From NCBI GenBank assembly GCA_963576475.1, contig OY754965.1:441501-505500 (forward strand): 64,000 nucleotides of DNA, read 5' to 3'. The DNA is from Molanna angustata. Taxonomy: Eukaryota > Arthropoda > Insecta > Trichoptera > Molannidae. The notes beneath the pieces are model-generated. The model worked only from the letters and a program-made list of their open reading frames with translations. It ran no database searches and had not been told where the DNA came from. Positions 56,046-64,000 of the stretch are shown here, in pieces. The position numbers were made by a program, and so were the translations under genes. Position 1 is the first letter of the stretch, and each line of letters starts with the position of its first letter.

Positions 56046-56598
56046 TTTTGGTTATATTTTTAGCATTTAATAGACACAACACAACAAGAAATAAGTATCG
56101 CTGTCGAACAATCCGTTCGCACGAATAGTTGTTACGGTACTTACGTACAGTGTTCGTAGTTACGAGACACAGCAATGAGCATGTTCGATTTGAACTAAGG
56201 GATATACACAAATAGCATAATATAAAAAAATAATATACATGACATTTAAGTAGAGTGAACACTTGCTCACTGCTATAGTCTTTCTGAGGTTTACGTGTGA
56301 TTATCAGTAAACTATATTGGTTTATATCACTATACATATTAATCATTGTTCTTATATATGTCCCTTTTATATTGCTTTTGATAACTATCGTGAGGAATAG
56401 GAAAAAGGTACATTTTTTATCAATGCAACAATTCGTTACCATATCAGCGGATCCACAATAGCATCGCTTCATTACGCGCTCGTAAAAATGCACTACTACT
56501 GTCTTAATACATACAATAAACATACCAACACAGTTTCGCGTCCAGCAAAGCAGTGGCGGACCATCCATTATAAATATTTTGATATTTTCGCCAGTTAG
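56046..56598. other. LINE-1el inter-ORF region
   Basis: About 550 bp between ORF1 stop and ORF2 start. The overlapping minus-strand frame at 56038-56568 has no recognisable domain. It is probably noncoding linker of the element, though longer than usual for Jockey-type LINEs. Confidence 0.45.
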
Positions 56599-57650
56599 TC
56601 AGAATTCAATTTTTTGTAATGCTAACGCGTACATTTGGTACTCACATTTCTTCTTGTCCATTGCACTATGTTGGGTATTATAATTTTTTCTGTATTTTTC
56701 ATTTTCTCTCTGACAGTTTGAGCAAGTAGGCGGCTTTTTACTAATGTCCACGCACGCGTCGCTTTTATGTTCGCCTGCACAGTGGGTGCATATAGGAGGT
56801 CTAGCTCTACTTAAACAGTTTGTTGCCGTGTGTCCCACTCTGAGGCAGTGAAAGCACTGCGTAACAGGATTTGAGTCTTCCACGATGATCCTCTGGTAGC
56901 CGATGTTCAGCTTCTGTCCTTCGATCAGTACACGTCGCACAGTAGAAGTTGTCTCCACTAGTAGATGTACAGTCGCAGGGTTTCTGTTTTTAATTATCTT
57001 TTTTATACACAAATCATCTTGCTCTTTCACTACTAGTTTTAAGTGCTCATTCTGGGCTCGAATATCACTAAGAAGCTGTTCTGTTTCATATTCTGCTGAG
57101 ACGTGTTTCAAAATTAAGCGTGGCTTTCTCTTCTTGATATTTTCGGCGGTATATTTATTTTCAAACCTTTCGTTTATAATGTTGGTTAACAGCATAGCAT
57201 CTTCCAAAGTCGGGCACTGTATTAGTAATTTTTGTTCTCGAATTTTTCTAAGACCACAAACAGCAATACCTAGTGGAGCAATTTTCAGATTTTGCTTTAG
57301 AAATTTCTCAATTTTTTCAGAGGTAACATACTTATCCTTTGCCTGGACGATAATCGAAAATCTTTTTTCCGGAGGGAATCTTCGGTTTGAGTTGCTGACA
57401 ACGTTCAGAGTAGGGTACGCAATGGGAGCTATTTTATTTGTGAGGTCTCCATTTTTAGTTAATTGAGTCTTTATGCTCTTGATGTCAGAAGCGATAGTAT
57501 CTATAATGGAAGTCGAGGTATGCGCGTTACCTTTTAAGTCATTGGTTTCAGCAACTAGAAGTGCCATCATATTGTAGATACCGTCTAGGTCTGCGCTTAT
57601 TTTTTCCTTAGAGAGCGCAGACAACTTTCCCTTTCCTTCCGCTATTGTTT
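56599..57650 (-). pseudogene. LINE-1el ORF1, gag-like zinc-knuckle protein, 5'-truncated
   Basis: About 350 codons. The N-terminal half is helix-rich (LDGIYNMMALLVAETNDLKG), followed by RFSIIVQAKDKYVTSEKIEK ... RKPRLILKHVSAEYETEQLL, an RRM-like gag core. Then come cysteine knuckles CFHCLRVGHTATNC and CTHCAGEHKSDAC, and a degenerate third, CSNCQ...KKKC. In Jockey-type LINEs ORF1 binds the element RNA. No ATG lies upstream: the frame runs back (TIAEGKGKLSALS) into the A-rich border with LINE-2el, so the true start is missing. The commonly predicted start at 57624 is TTG. Confidence 0.88.
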
Positions 57651-57973
57651 TATTTTATTTTTATTTATTTATAAAGGCGCATCAACAGAAATCCAGCTTA
57701 TAACTTTCATGTCAAAATATTTGTTTTTATCTATGAGTATGCTGGACTTCCAATAATGGATGCACACAACATTAATAAATTTCATGAGCTATTATTAAAT
57801 TAAAGCATTAATTACACATATATATATATATATACTACATCCATTAAACAACAATTAGACATTTTAAGAAACAGTAAAAAATGAAAAAAAAAATCCTTAA
57901 CAGAACATGCAATAGCATTCAAACATCAAGTAAATTTTAATTTCAATTTAAATTTAAATTTCACGGAGACATT

Positions 57974-60850
57974 CTAAACCAACAGGCGTAACTTAACTTT
58001 TTTCTTAAAAGCAGACAGCGAATCGGCAAACACGTCAAGATCAGGATACTCCCTTGTCACCTCATTATACTGTCTACACATTCTCGGTATAGGACTGTAA
58101 TACATAACGCTAGTACGAAGCATGCTGACATGAAAGGTATTGGCAAATCTCAACGATCTTCTAGGAATGTTAAATTGTATGTATTGTAAAAGTCTCGAAT
58201 CTATGATACCATTAACAATTTTGTGAAGTATAGTAAAGTCATGTATTTGTCGTCTAGTCTCGAGTTTAGTAGTTCCGAAATAGTCTAAACGTTTATCGTA
58301 AGTCCTCAACCTATTACACAGCCCTGCTCTATTTGTGATGACTCTTAAAAAATATTTTTGGACAGATTCTATCGGGTCGATGTCAACTCCATAGTGAGGA
58401 CTCCAAACACATGAGTTGTATTCAAGTATGCTCTGCACCAGTGAACGGAACAGGGTGATCAGACTTTCATTTCTCTTGAAAGGTTTTGCTGTTCTCAAGA
58501 CGAACCCTGCTGTTCGTCTTGCGCGAGCCACAATGTCGTCTATATGACACTTGAACGTCAGTCCAGAGTCAAATATTACCCCAAGATCCCGTATTGAGTC
58601 AACCCTTTTCAATGGAATATTGCCCAGCTTATAGTCGAAATGAATTGTTGTGCGTTTTCTGGAGAATCCTATAATTAAACATTTTTCGACGTTTAATTCC
58701 ATTTTATTGGATTCGCACCACGTGTTGATAGCATCAAGGTTGGATTGTAATTGTAGACAGTCATTGAAGTTATTAATGTTCTTAAAGATCTTTAGGTCGT
58801 CTGCGTATAACAAACAATCACAACTAAGGATGGCCGGGAGATCATTTATGAAAATATTAAACAATAATGGGCCTAAGTGGGAACCCTGGGGGACACCCGA
58901 CGTTACAGTGGAAGGCGAAGACTCAAAACCATTCACACATACAGTCTGGATTCTTCCACTTATGTAGGATTTCAGCCATCTTAGAAGATTGCCGTGAATT
59001 CCTGTCGCTTCTAACTTTTTATAGAGTATACCATGATCAACCTTATCAAACGCCTTACGGAAATCAGTATAGATTGTGTCTACCTGTTTGCGTCCACCAA
59101 CAGTCAACTTAAGATAGTCAACATATTCCAGCAGGTTACTCGTTGTAGAACGCCCATTGATGAAACCATGTTGGGACGGACTGAGTAGCTGTTTGAAGTG
59201 ATTAAGTATTCGACCGTATACTAGAGACTCAAATATCTTACCAAAGCTTGATAGAAGACTTATTGGGCGATAATTAGAAATATCTTCTCTATCGCCAGAT
59301 TTATAAATTGGCGTTATGTTAGCCATCTTCCAGAGTTCAGGAAATTCCCCAGTTAACAGAGATTTGTCGTAAATAATATGCAAAGGCCTGGCAAGATGAT
59401 CGGCACACTTTTTTATGAATGATGGTGGGATTTTATCAGGTCCCGGTCCCTTGTTGGGATCGAGGTTAAGCATCTTGTCACGTACTTCCTTCTCGGACAA
59501 GCTAACAGAAAAGATAGAGTAACTAATCTCGTATGATTGGTTTGGGAGTACTACGTCAGCCTCCGTCGACGTATTAATACCAAAAACAGATGAAAAATAC
59601 TTTGAAAATAATTCCACAATTTCATGACCATTAGATGAAGATACATTGCTTAAGTGCATTACACGAGGAATCGCTTGTGAGCTTTTCTTAGATTTAATAA
59701 ACCCCCAAAAACTTTTCATGTTACTCTTTATTGAGTCCTCAACATTAGCGATGTATGATCTATAGCATTCTCTTATAAGTCTTTTAGATCTGGATCTCAA
59801 TAAAGAGAAGGTGTTATAATCTATGAGATTACCAAAACGTTTGAATCTATGGTGAAACTTATCCTTCTCCCTCAGAACTCTGATCAGAGCACCACTGAAC
59901 CAATTGGGATAAGCTCTCGATGTCCGTCTATATATTGGTGTATGTTTGTCAATTATCTCCCAGATATTGTTATAAAAGTATTCCACACAATGGTTTATGT
60001 CCATGCCCGTTAGTACATTCCAGTCAATGAGTGACAATTCTTTAATACATTCGTTATAGTCAGTTTTGTTAAAATTATATTTCAAAGAGTCAGGGTCTGT
60101 ACGCAGGCACCTACCCCGACCAACTCTAACCTCGATTTCAAGAGGAGGGTGATAATCATCGACCATGACCAATGGCTGGGCTGCTTTAACGGTAATTGTC
60201 TTGATATCACTCAAAACCAAATCAAGAGTTCTGGAACTGGCGTTCAAAACACCATTGAATTGAAATAAACCCGACGAGGAAATAAAATCAAGGAAAGACG
60301 ATACCTTGAGGCTAGCAGAGCCCGTCGGTGATAGAAGTTCTGGTCGAGGTGTCCATGATATGCTGGGTAAATTAAAGTCGCCGACTAAAATGTTATAAGT
60401 ATTGGAATTGGTATTAATGCAAATTGTGTTTACCTTGTCATGGAATGACTTGAGCCTTTCAGACGACTCATCAGGTGGCAAATACACCAAGCCCAGGTTA
60501 AATGATGTACTGTCCGTTTCAGAAAGCTTTAGACAAATCCAAAGATCATTAACACAGGTCTGCCAATCGCGTCTCTGAACAACAAAAAGATCCTTTCTGA
60601 CAGCGATCAATACTCCACCTCCTATACGCTTATCAGAAGTTTCTATTGAGCGATCTCGTCTAAAAACATTGTACCTTTCATCAATTAGCTCGCTATCGGA
60701 AATATGTTGGTTCAGCCATGTCTCCGTGAGGCATATAACATCATAGCAATTATTCAAAACTTCCAACATAAACTCCTGCAATTTGTTCTTGATACTTCTA
60801 ACATTCTGATAGTAAATCGAGATTGCCATAAAAAATGAAAAATTGTTCAA
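57974..60850 (-). CDS. Endonuclease-reverse transcriptase of LINE-2el (958 codons, uninterrupted)
   Basis: N-terminal EEP endonuclease (about residues 9-235): IYYQNVRSIKNK, VICLTETWLNQ, NILVGDFNLPSISW, SRTLDLVLSD and VDDYHPPLEIE carry the asparagine, glutamate, aspartate and terminal D-H residues. Reverse transcriptase (about 460-740): GPGPDKIPPSFIKKC, ANITPIYKSGDR, NYRPISLLSSFGKIF, QHGFINGRSTTSNL, IYTDFRKAFDKVDHG (motif A), TSGVPQGSHLGPLLFNIFIN (motif B), CLLYADDLKIF (motif C). The C-terminus is the SILEYNSCVWSPHYG ... IESVQKYFLRVI region of Jockey/CR1-like elements. No RNase H. A second Met at residue 8 (MAISIYYQN) is an equally good start. Full family length and no stops suggest a recent, possibly still competent copy. 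Confidence 0.93.
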   Translation of the reverse strand: MNNFSFFMAISIYYQNVRSIKNKLQEFMLEVLNNCYDVICLTETWLNQHISDSELIDERYNVFRRDRSIETSDKRIGGGVLIAVRKDLFVVQRRDWQTCVNDLWICLKLSETDSTSFNLGLVYLPPDESSERLKSFHDKVNTICINTNSNTYNILVGDFNLPSISWTPRPELLSPTGSASLKVSSFLDFISSSGLFQFNGVLNASSRTLDLVLSDIKTITVKAAQPLVMVDDYHPPLEIEVRVGRGRCLRTDPDSLKYNFNKTDYNECIKELSLIDWNVLTGMDINHCVEYFYNNIWEIIDKHTPIYRRTSRAYPNWFSGALIRVLREKDKFHHRFKRFGNLIDYNTFSLLRSRSKRLIRECYRSYIANVEDSIKSNMKSFWGFIKSKKSSQAIPRVMHLSNVSSSNGHEIVELFSKYFSSVFGINTSTEADVVLPNQSYEISYSIFSVSLSEKEVRDKMLNLDPNKGPGPDKIPPSFIKKCADHLARPLHIIYDKSLLTGEFPELWKMANITPIYKSGDREDISNYRPISLLSSFGKIFESLVYGRILNHFKQLLSPSQHGFINGRSTTSNLLEYVDYLKLTVGGRKQVDTIYTDFRKAFDKVDHGILYKKLEATGIHGNLLRWLKSYISGRIQTVCVNGFESSPSTVTSGVPQGSHLGPLLFNIFINDLPAILSCDCLLYADDLKIFKNINNFNDCLQLQSNLDAINTWCESNKMELNVEKCLIIGFSRKRTTIHFDYKLGNIPLKRVDSIRDLGVIFDSGLTFKCHIDDIVARARRTAGFVLRTAKPFKRNESLITLFRSLVQSILEYNSCVWSPHYGVDIDPIESVQKYFLRVITNRAGLCNRLRTYDKRLDYFGTTKLETRRQIHDFTILHKIVNGIIDSRLLQYIQFNIPRRSLRFANTFHVSMLRTSVMYYSPIPRMCRQYNEVTREYPDLDVFADSLSAFKKKVKLRLLV

Positions 60851-61898
60851 AATAATACATGCATAAAATTGTCAAAAGAAAAGATGAACGAAATTTTAAC
60901 GATAAAACAAATAAAATATATTTGAAATCACAAGAAACTAAACAATCAAGAATTGCTGAATGTAAAGAATTGCAGGAGTAAGAATCGGATTTATTCCAAG
61001 AAAAAAGTACTAGTATGAAATTAGTAAAGCTTGCCATTACAAAGACCATGCATATAGATTCAAAATCTTTAAAACCTACCGGCAATTGCTCAAATTTTAA
61101 ATCAATTAGGTACGAAGAAGAAAATACATATTGTATAAATTCATTAAAATGTGTTGCAAACAAAACAAATTTGAAGTCTGTTGAAGATAACATCTCATCG
61201 TTCAAATCCCTGAAACTTGTTGAAAACAATGCCAAGCAAAAAATCGCAAAAGTTCGATGAAAAAAATATATGATTAAATTTATAAAGCCTGCCGTAAAAA
61301 AGACAGTACATATACAGTGAAAGCCATCAAAACCAGCCGATAACGGCATGTACCTTATTAAATTCTTCAAGTACGATGGAGCAAATACACTTTGTACAGA
61401 AACTACATGTTGTATAAAGCTATTAAAGTCCGCTGCAGATAAAATAAAATAAAACATATTCAAAATCACAAGAAAAATGTTGAGACAGTGCATTTTTGAA
61501 ATTATTGAAATTAACTGGTAATAAACTATAGTAAAAATGATGGAAAAGCGTACTAAACAGCACAAGCTTATAAATTTGTTAAAATCTGTTAAACACAGAA
61601 CACACTCACATGCAAGATTACAAAAATGCATAAGTTTGAAAACATGAAAATACGTTGCAAATGCAATATATTTAAGATCACATAAGACTGTTGAGAGCAT
61701 TAATTTTATAAAGTTGTTAAAATCTATTGAATGCAAACGACAGTCAAGATCGTTAAAGTCTGATTCCGATGAGAAAAGTGTATGCATATTATTATTATTA
61801 AAAACCTTTGATAAATAGTATGATTTACTCAAGATCATTAAAAACTGATGAGAACAGCACCTGTTTGAATTGAATAGAGTCTGAAGTTGAAATGACAT
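60798..61898 (-). other. Open frame of 366 codons in LINE-2el 5' region, built on repeats
   Basis: Not recognised. Phenylalanine- and cysteine-rich, with recurring SxxDFNxFI segments (SIDFNNFIKLM, LTDFNKFISL, SAADFNSFIQH, ATHFNEFIQY). The DNA has recurring TTATAAAG-TTGTTAAAATC motifs near 61147, 61415, 61570 and 61705, and ATATATTTGAAATCACA near 60916, 61452 and 61667. It overlaps the start of the 958-codon gene by 53 bases. It may be ORF1, but 5' UTR repeats lacking stops by chance fit better. Confidence 0.4.
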
Positions 61899-62158
61899 AG
61901 AAGAGAAAGTAAAAAGCTATTGTGTACCAGGCTCAGTCGGGATAAGCCTACTAAGAGTCTAAGTACTGTTGTTTGTATTGATATCAGGTGGTTTCCTGTC
62001 CTCCTCAGCATTTCTGTTGGTGTTATATTTACTAGTAGTTCACTATTGTCCTGATTGTTCTCGAGGAGCGGTAATGCTATAGAGTCTTCCTTCTCATCTA
62101 TAATGCTGTTTGTCGGCGATCGAGGAGTTAAGTTTGATCTAGGAAATGATCCGTCCAT
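61838..62158 (-). other. Unrecognised 106-codon frame upstream of LINE-2el
   Basis: MDGSFPRSNLTPRSPTNSII then DEKEDSIALPLLENNQDNSE ... a hydrophobic end. The first 55 residues look protein-like (acidic, proline/serine-rich), and the start is preceded by a purine-rich stretch. It could be the remains of LINE-2el ORF1 or a promoter-proximal leader. No domain recognised. Confidence 0.35.
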
Positions 62159-62399
62159 TTTTTGTTACGTCCCTGGTCGATATTTCAAGTATAAGTTAGG
62201 TCAGCCGTCAGCCGGTGAGGTGACAATATTATTTGTTAATGTCAATATTTACACTACACTGTATTTTACTGAAATTTTATAGCACTATATTACACATTAA
62301 CACATTAGAATGATGCGCTGTATTTTTACGAACCGATTGAAACCAAATCTGCATGTATTCAGCGTTATTTACAATGACACATTGATTTATTTGCGATAT

Positions 62400-63085
62400 T
62401 ATGATAAATACGTTGTAGCCTTGGTGGAGGCTCCCTGTTGCAGTCTGTTGCTTCATAGAGGGCGATGGTGTTTCAGCTTATTCTCAATTGAAAAGATTTT
62501 GATGTATAACATGTATAGATTGGGGCTAGGTTGCGGTCATAGGGGCCTAGCCAGTAAAGTTGAGGGTGGCTGCAGCCCCACCCTAGGATTCTGGGTAACA
62601 GGTCAGTACCCTCTTCAATTCTTACCTATGGAAGAGCAGGGCAGACGCCTTAATGCCTCGCTCGGCGGTGACTCATCAAACGTGGCGATGAGTAAGGATG
62701 CATCATCGGGCGATGGAAATCGAAGCACTGAAAGTACTGTCCGGTGGTGTACCTGAAATTCGCCAACATGAGTTCTAAGGGGTGGAGGAGCCCCCCGTGA
62801 TTATTGGTCGGCACGACCCACTCGGCGGTACCCGAGCTGATGACGAGACAGGTGCAGCTGACGCTGCGCCTGGTGTGGAAATCGAAGAACTGAAAGTACT
62901 ACGGGCGTGGTGGAGGCTCCCTGTTGCAGTCTGTTGTTCGTGGAGCTGTTGGGAGGGTAACCCTTGCTATGATTCACGGGCCTTCACGAGTGTGGTTGGA
63001 CTCTTAGTGGCAGTGGTATGAAATATGCATGGTGGTAGTTCTTGTTTCGTCCGACGAGCAGCCGCTCCGGGGATGAACAGAACAC
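62400..63085 (+). repeat. GC-rich block with direct repeats, unknown origin
   Basis: Composition shifts sharply from the AT-rich background (GCTGCAGCCCCACCCTAGG, CTCGGCGGTGACTCATC, CTCGGCGGTACCCGAGCTG). A 29-bp exact duplication (TGGTGGAGGCTCCCTG, TTGCAGTCTGTTG) lies at 62422-62450 and 62908-62936. A 25-bp near-exact one (TGGAAATCGAAG-ACTGAAAGTACT) lies at 62714-62738 and 62876-62900. Frames of 148 and 79 codons cross it but have no domains. It most resembles a GC-rich 5' UTR/promoter of a LINE or a structured transposon end. Confidence 0.5.
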
Positions 63086-63159
63086 TTTAGTTCTATAACG
63101 TTCCCTATGGAGTGGGGTAGGTGACTGCGACTTTTCCATAAATGTATAGATTTAAAAAA

Positions 63160-63215
63160 AATGATTGATAGGGAACTCACTAAAAAGGCATTATTCGTGA
63201 ACGTTGCGCAAAATA
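63160..63215 (-). repeat. Family B fragment
   Basis: GGGAACTCACTAAAAAGGCA, TTATTCGTGAACGTTGCGCA, as in the family B arm at 5380-5415. Confidence 0.5.
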
Positions 63216-63830
63216 AATAAATACATATAATGATATAATAACACAAATATTTCTCGATACCTTGTTCATATATTTTTTTTAATACATTTTGTCTACGTAC
63301 ATTAGTTTTTTCATTAAAATAAAAAAAAATACATATTATCGCGTTGCTAATAATTACGCAATTAATTTTCAATAATAAATGTTAACATTTTTTCAACAAT
63401 CATACCTACCAATTGCTCTTGTAAAAAATATATTATTTTTAACATAACCACGCAACGTGTATTTACGTAATTTGAAAATATTTTCCTCTTGCGACAAAAA
63501 ATGGTTACTTGTGTTTTTACTGTGTGGTCTGTCCTTGAGAAATGTTTTCGCAATGAATCTCATTTAATTTGAGAAAAATTAGACTGTTTTTTCTCTTTTC
63601 AATAATTTGTGTGCTATTTGATGGCATTGAAATTAACCTTAATGAATTGTAATAATTTTATTACAAATTGTATAGAACAACAGCTTTTATTATTGGATTG
63701 TCAAGGTGAAACAGTCGTGTTAAAGAGGACTTCAGAGTATCATTCATCTTTTTTGATTTTATATTTTTAATTAAAGAACTCTACAACCTCACTTGCTATT
63801 TAAAAAAAACATATTTACACCACTCCTCTG
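63216..63830. other. No recognised feature
   Basis: AT-rich sequence without recognisable content. Confidence 0.45.
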
Positions 63831-63831
63831 C

Positions 63832-64000
63832 TTATGGGGACTGATAAAGGTTCCAGAACTTTGAAAAAAAAAACACCAAATAAGATGAGTCCGGAGAGCT
63901 CTAAAATCTTTCAGTAAATCTCAAATGAATACTGCGTCAGTTATTTGTAGGTCGGACTATTGCTCATTTGATCAATTTAAACCATCGGAGCAAAATATTT
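63832..64000 (-). mobile_element. R1/I-like LINE 3' UTR fragment, running off the window
   Basis: Minus strand: CAAATAACTGACGCAGTATT, TTTTAGAGCTCTCCGGACTC, ATCTTATTTGGTG then a T-run and AGTTCTGGAACC. This parallels the minus strand of 41865-41990 (AATAACTGTGAACC ... GAGTTCTCCGGACTC ... TTTTTCAGAGTTTTGC). Confidence 0.45.

Larger units (their letters stand above)
57641..62200 (-). mobile_element. LINE-2el: second non-LTR retrotransposon, coding region intact
   Basis: Minus strand: repeat-rich 5' region (about 62200-60850), EN-RT gene (60850-57974), about 300 bp 3' UTR with a short (TA)n at 57819-57833, then a TAAATAAATAAAAATAAAAT-type tail at about 57675-57645. No zinc-knuckle ORF1 is recognisable. 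The 5' border is uncertain. Its tail touches the truncated 5' end of LINE-1el. Confidence 0.8.

Noticed and set aside
56038..56568. 176-codon minus-strand frame between LINE-1el ORF1 and ORF2
   Set aside because: No recognisable domain and overlaps the ORF2 start. Better explained as inter-ORF sequence.

Overview
This is an AT-rich animal window that is almost entirely transposable-element and simple-repeat sequence. I infer an insect, most likely a moth or butterfly (Lepidoptera). The grounds are many RTE/Jockey/CR1/R1-type LINE pieces, tRNA-headed SINEs with a GGAAGAAATTGCC hairpin tail, non-autonomous Helentron-like elements with a TG-rich microsatellite, and a short run of the insect telomere-type motif CCTAA. 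No bacterial gene, operon, CRISPR array, rRNA or functional tRNA gene was seen.

The only candidate host-gene feature is at the left end. A CpG-bearing 5' UTR-like stretch (about 1.91-2.43 kb) leads to a short ATG exon at 2434-2500. It encodes a signal-peptide-like 22-residue start and ends at a GT splice donor in phase 1. If it is real, the remaining 61 kb is (at least partly) a first coding intron loaded with mobile elements.

Layout. 0-8.3 kb: RTE and other LINE remnants, the candidate exon, a Helentron-like copy, a fold-back element (family B), and a second Helentron-like copy carrying a perfect 26-bp hairpin insertion. 8.5-12.3 kb: the 3' part of a Jockey/CR1-type LINE with a TA microsatellite in its 3' UTR, broken by one Penelope-like piece and two nearly identical Helentron-like elements 85 bp apart. 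12.4-19.5 kb: a fold-back element with a nested 91-bp hairpin, SINEs, a 28-bp array and inverted repeats. 19.6-21.9 kb: four adjoining repeat blocks, three of them clear tandem arrays. 23-31 kb: nested LINE pieces, including an apparent twin-priming inversion. 32-38 kb: more LINE nests and an 83-bp array of about 14 units inside a TIR element. 38-50 kb: scattered LINE, SINE and fold-back remnants, with a 24-bp array. 50.6-57.65 kb (minus): a nearly complete LINE (here LINE-1el) with gag-like and EN-RT genes, split by an RTE element with a perfect 11-bp target duplication. 57.65 to about 62.2 kb (minus): a second LINE (LINE-2el) with an uninterrupted 958-codon endonuclease-reverse transcriptase gene. 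62.4-63.1 kb: an unusual GC-rich block with direct repeats.

The coding elements copy themselves by target-primed reverse transcription. The SINE and Helentron-like elements have no protein genes and would depend on enzymes encoded elsewhere. Family letters (A, B, D, E, N, P, X, Y, Z, W, M, K) are my own labels for sequences that recur within this window. Assignments to named superfamilies are inferred from motifs and were not tested by database search.
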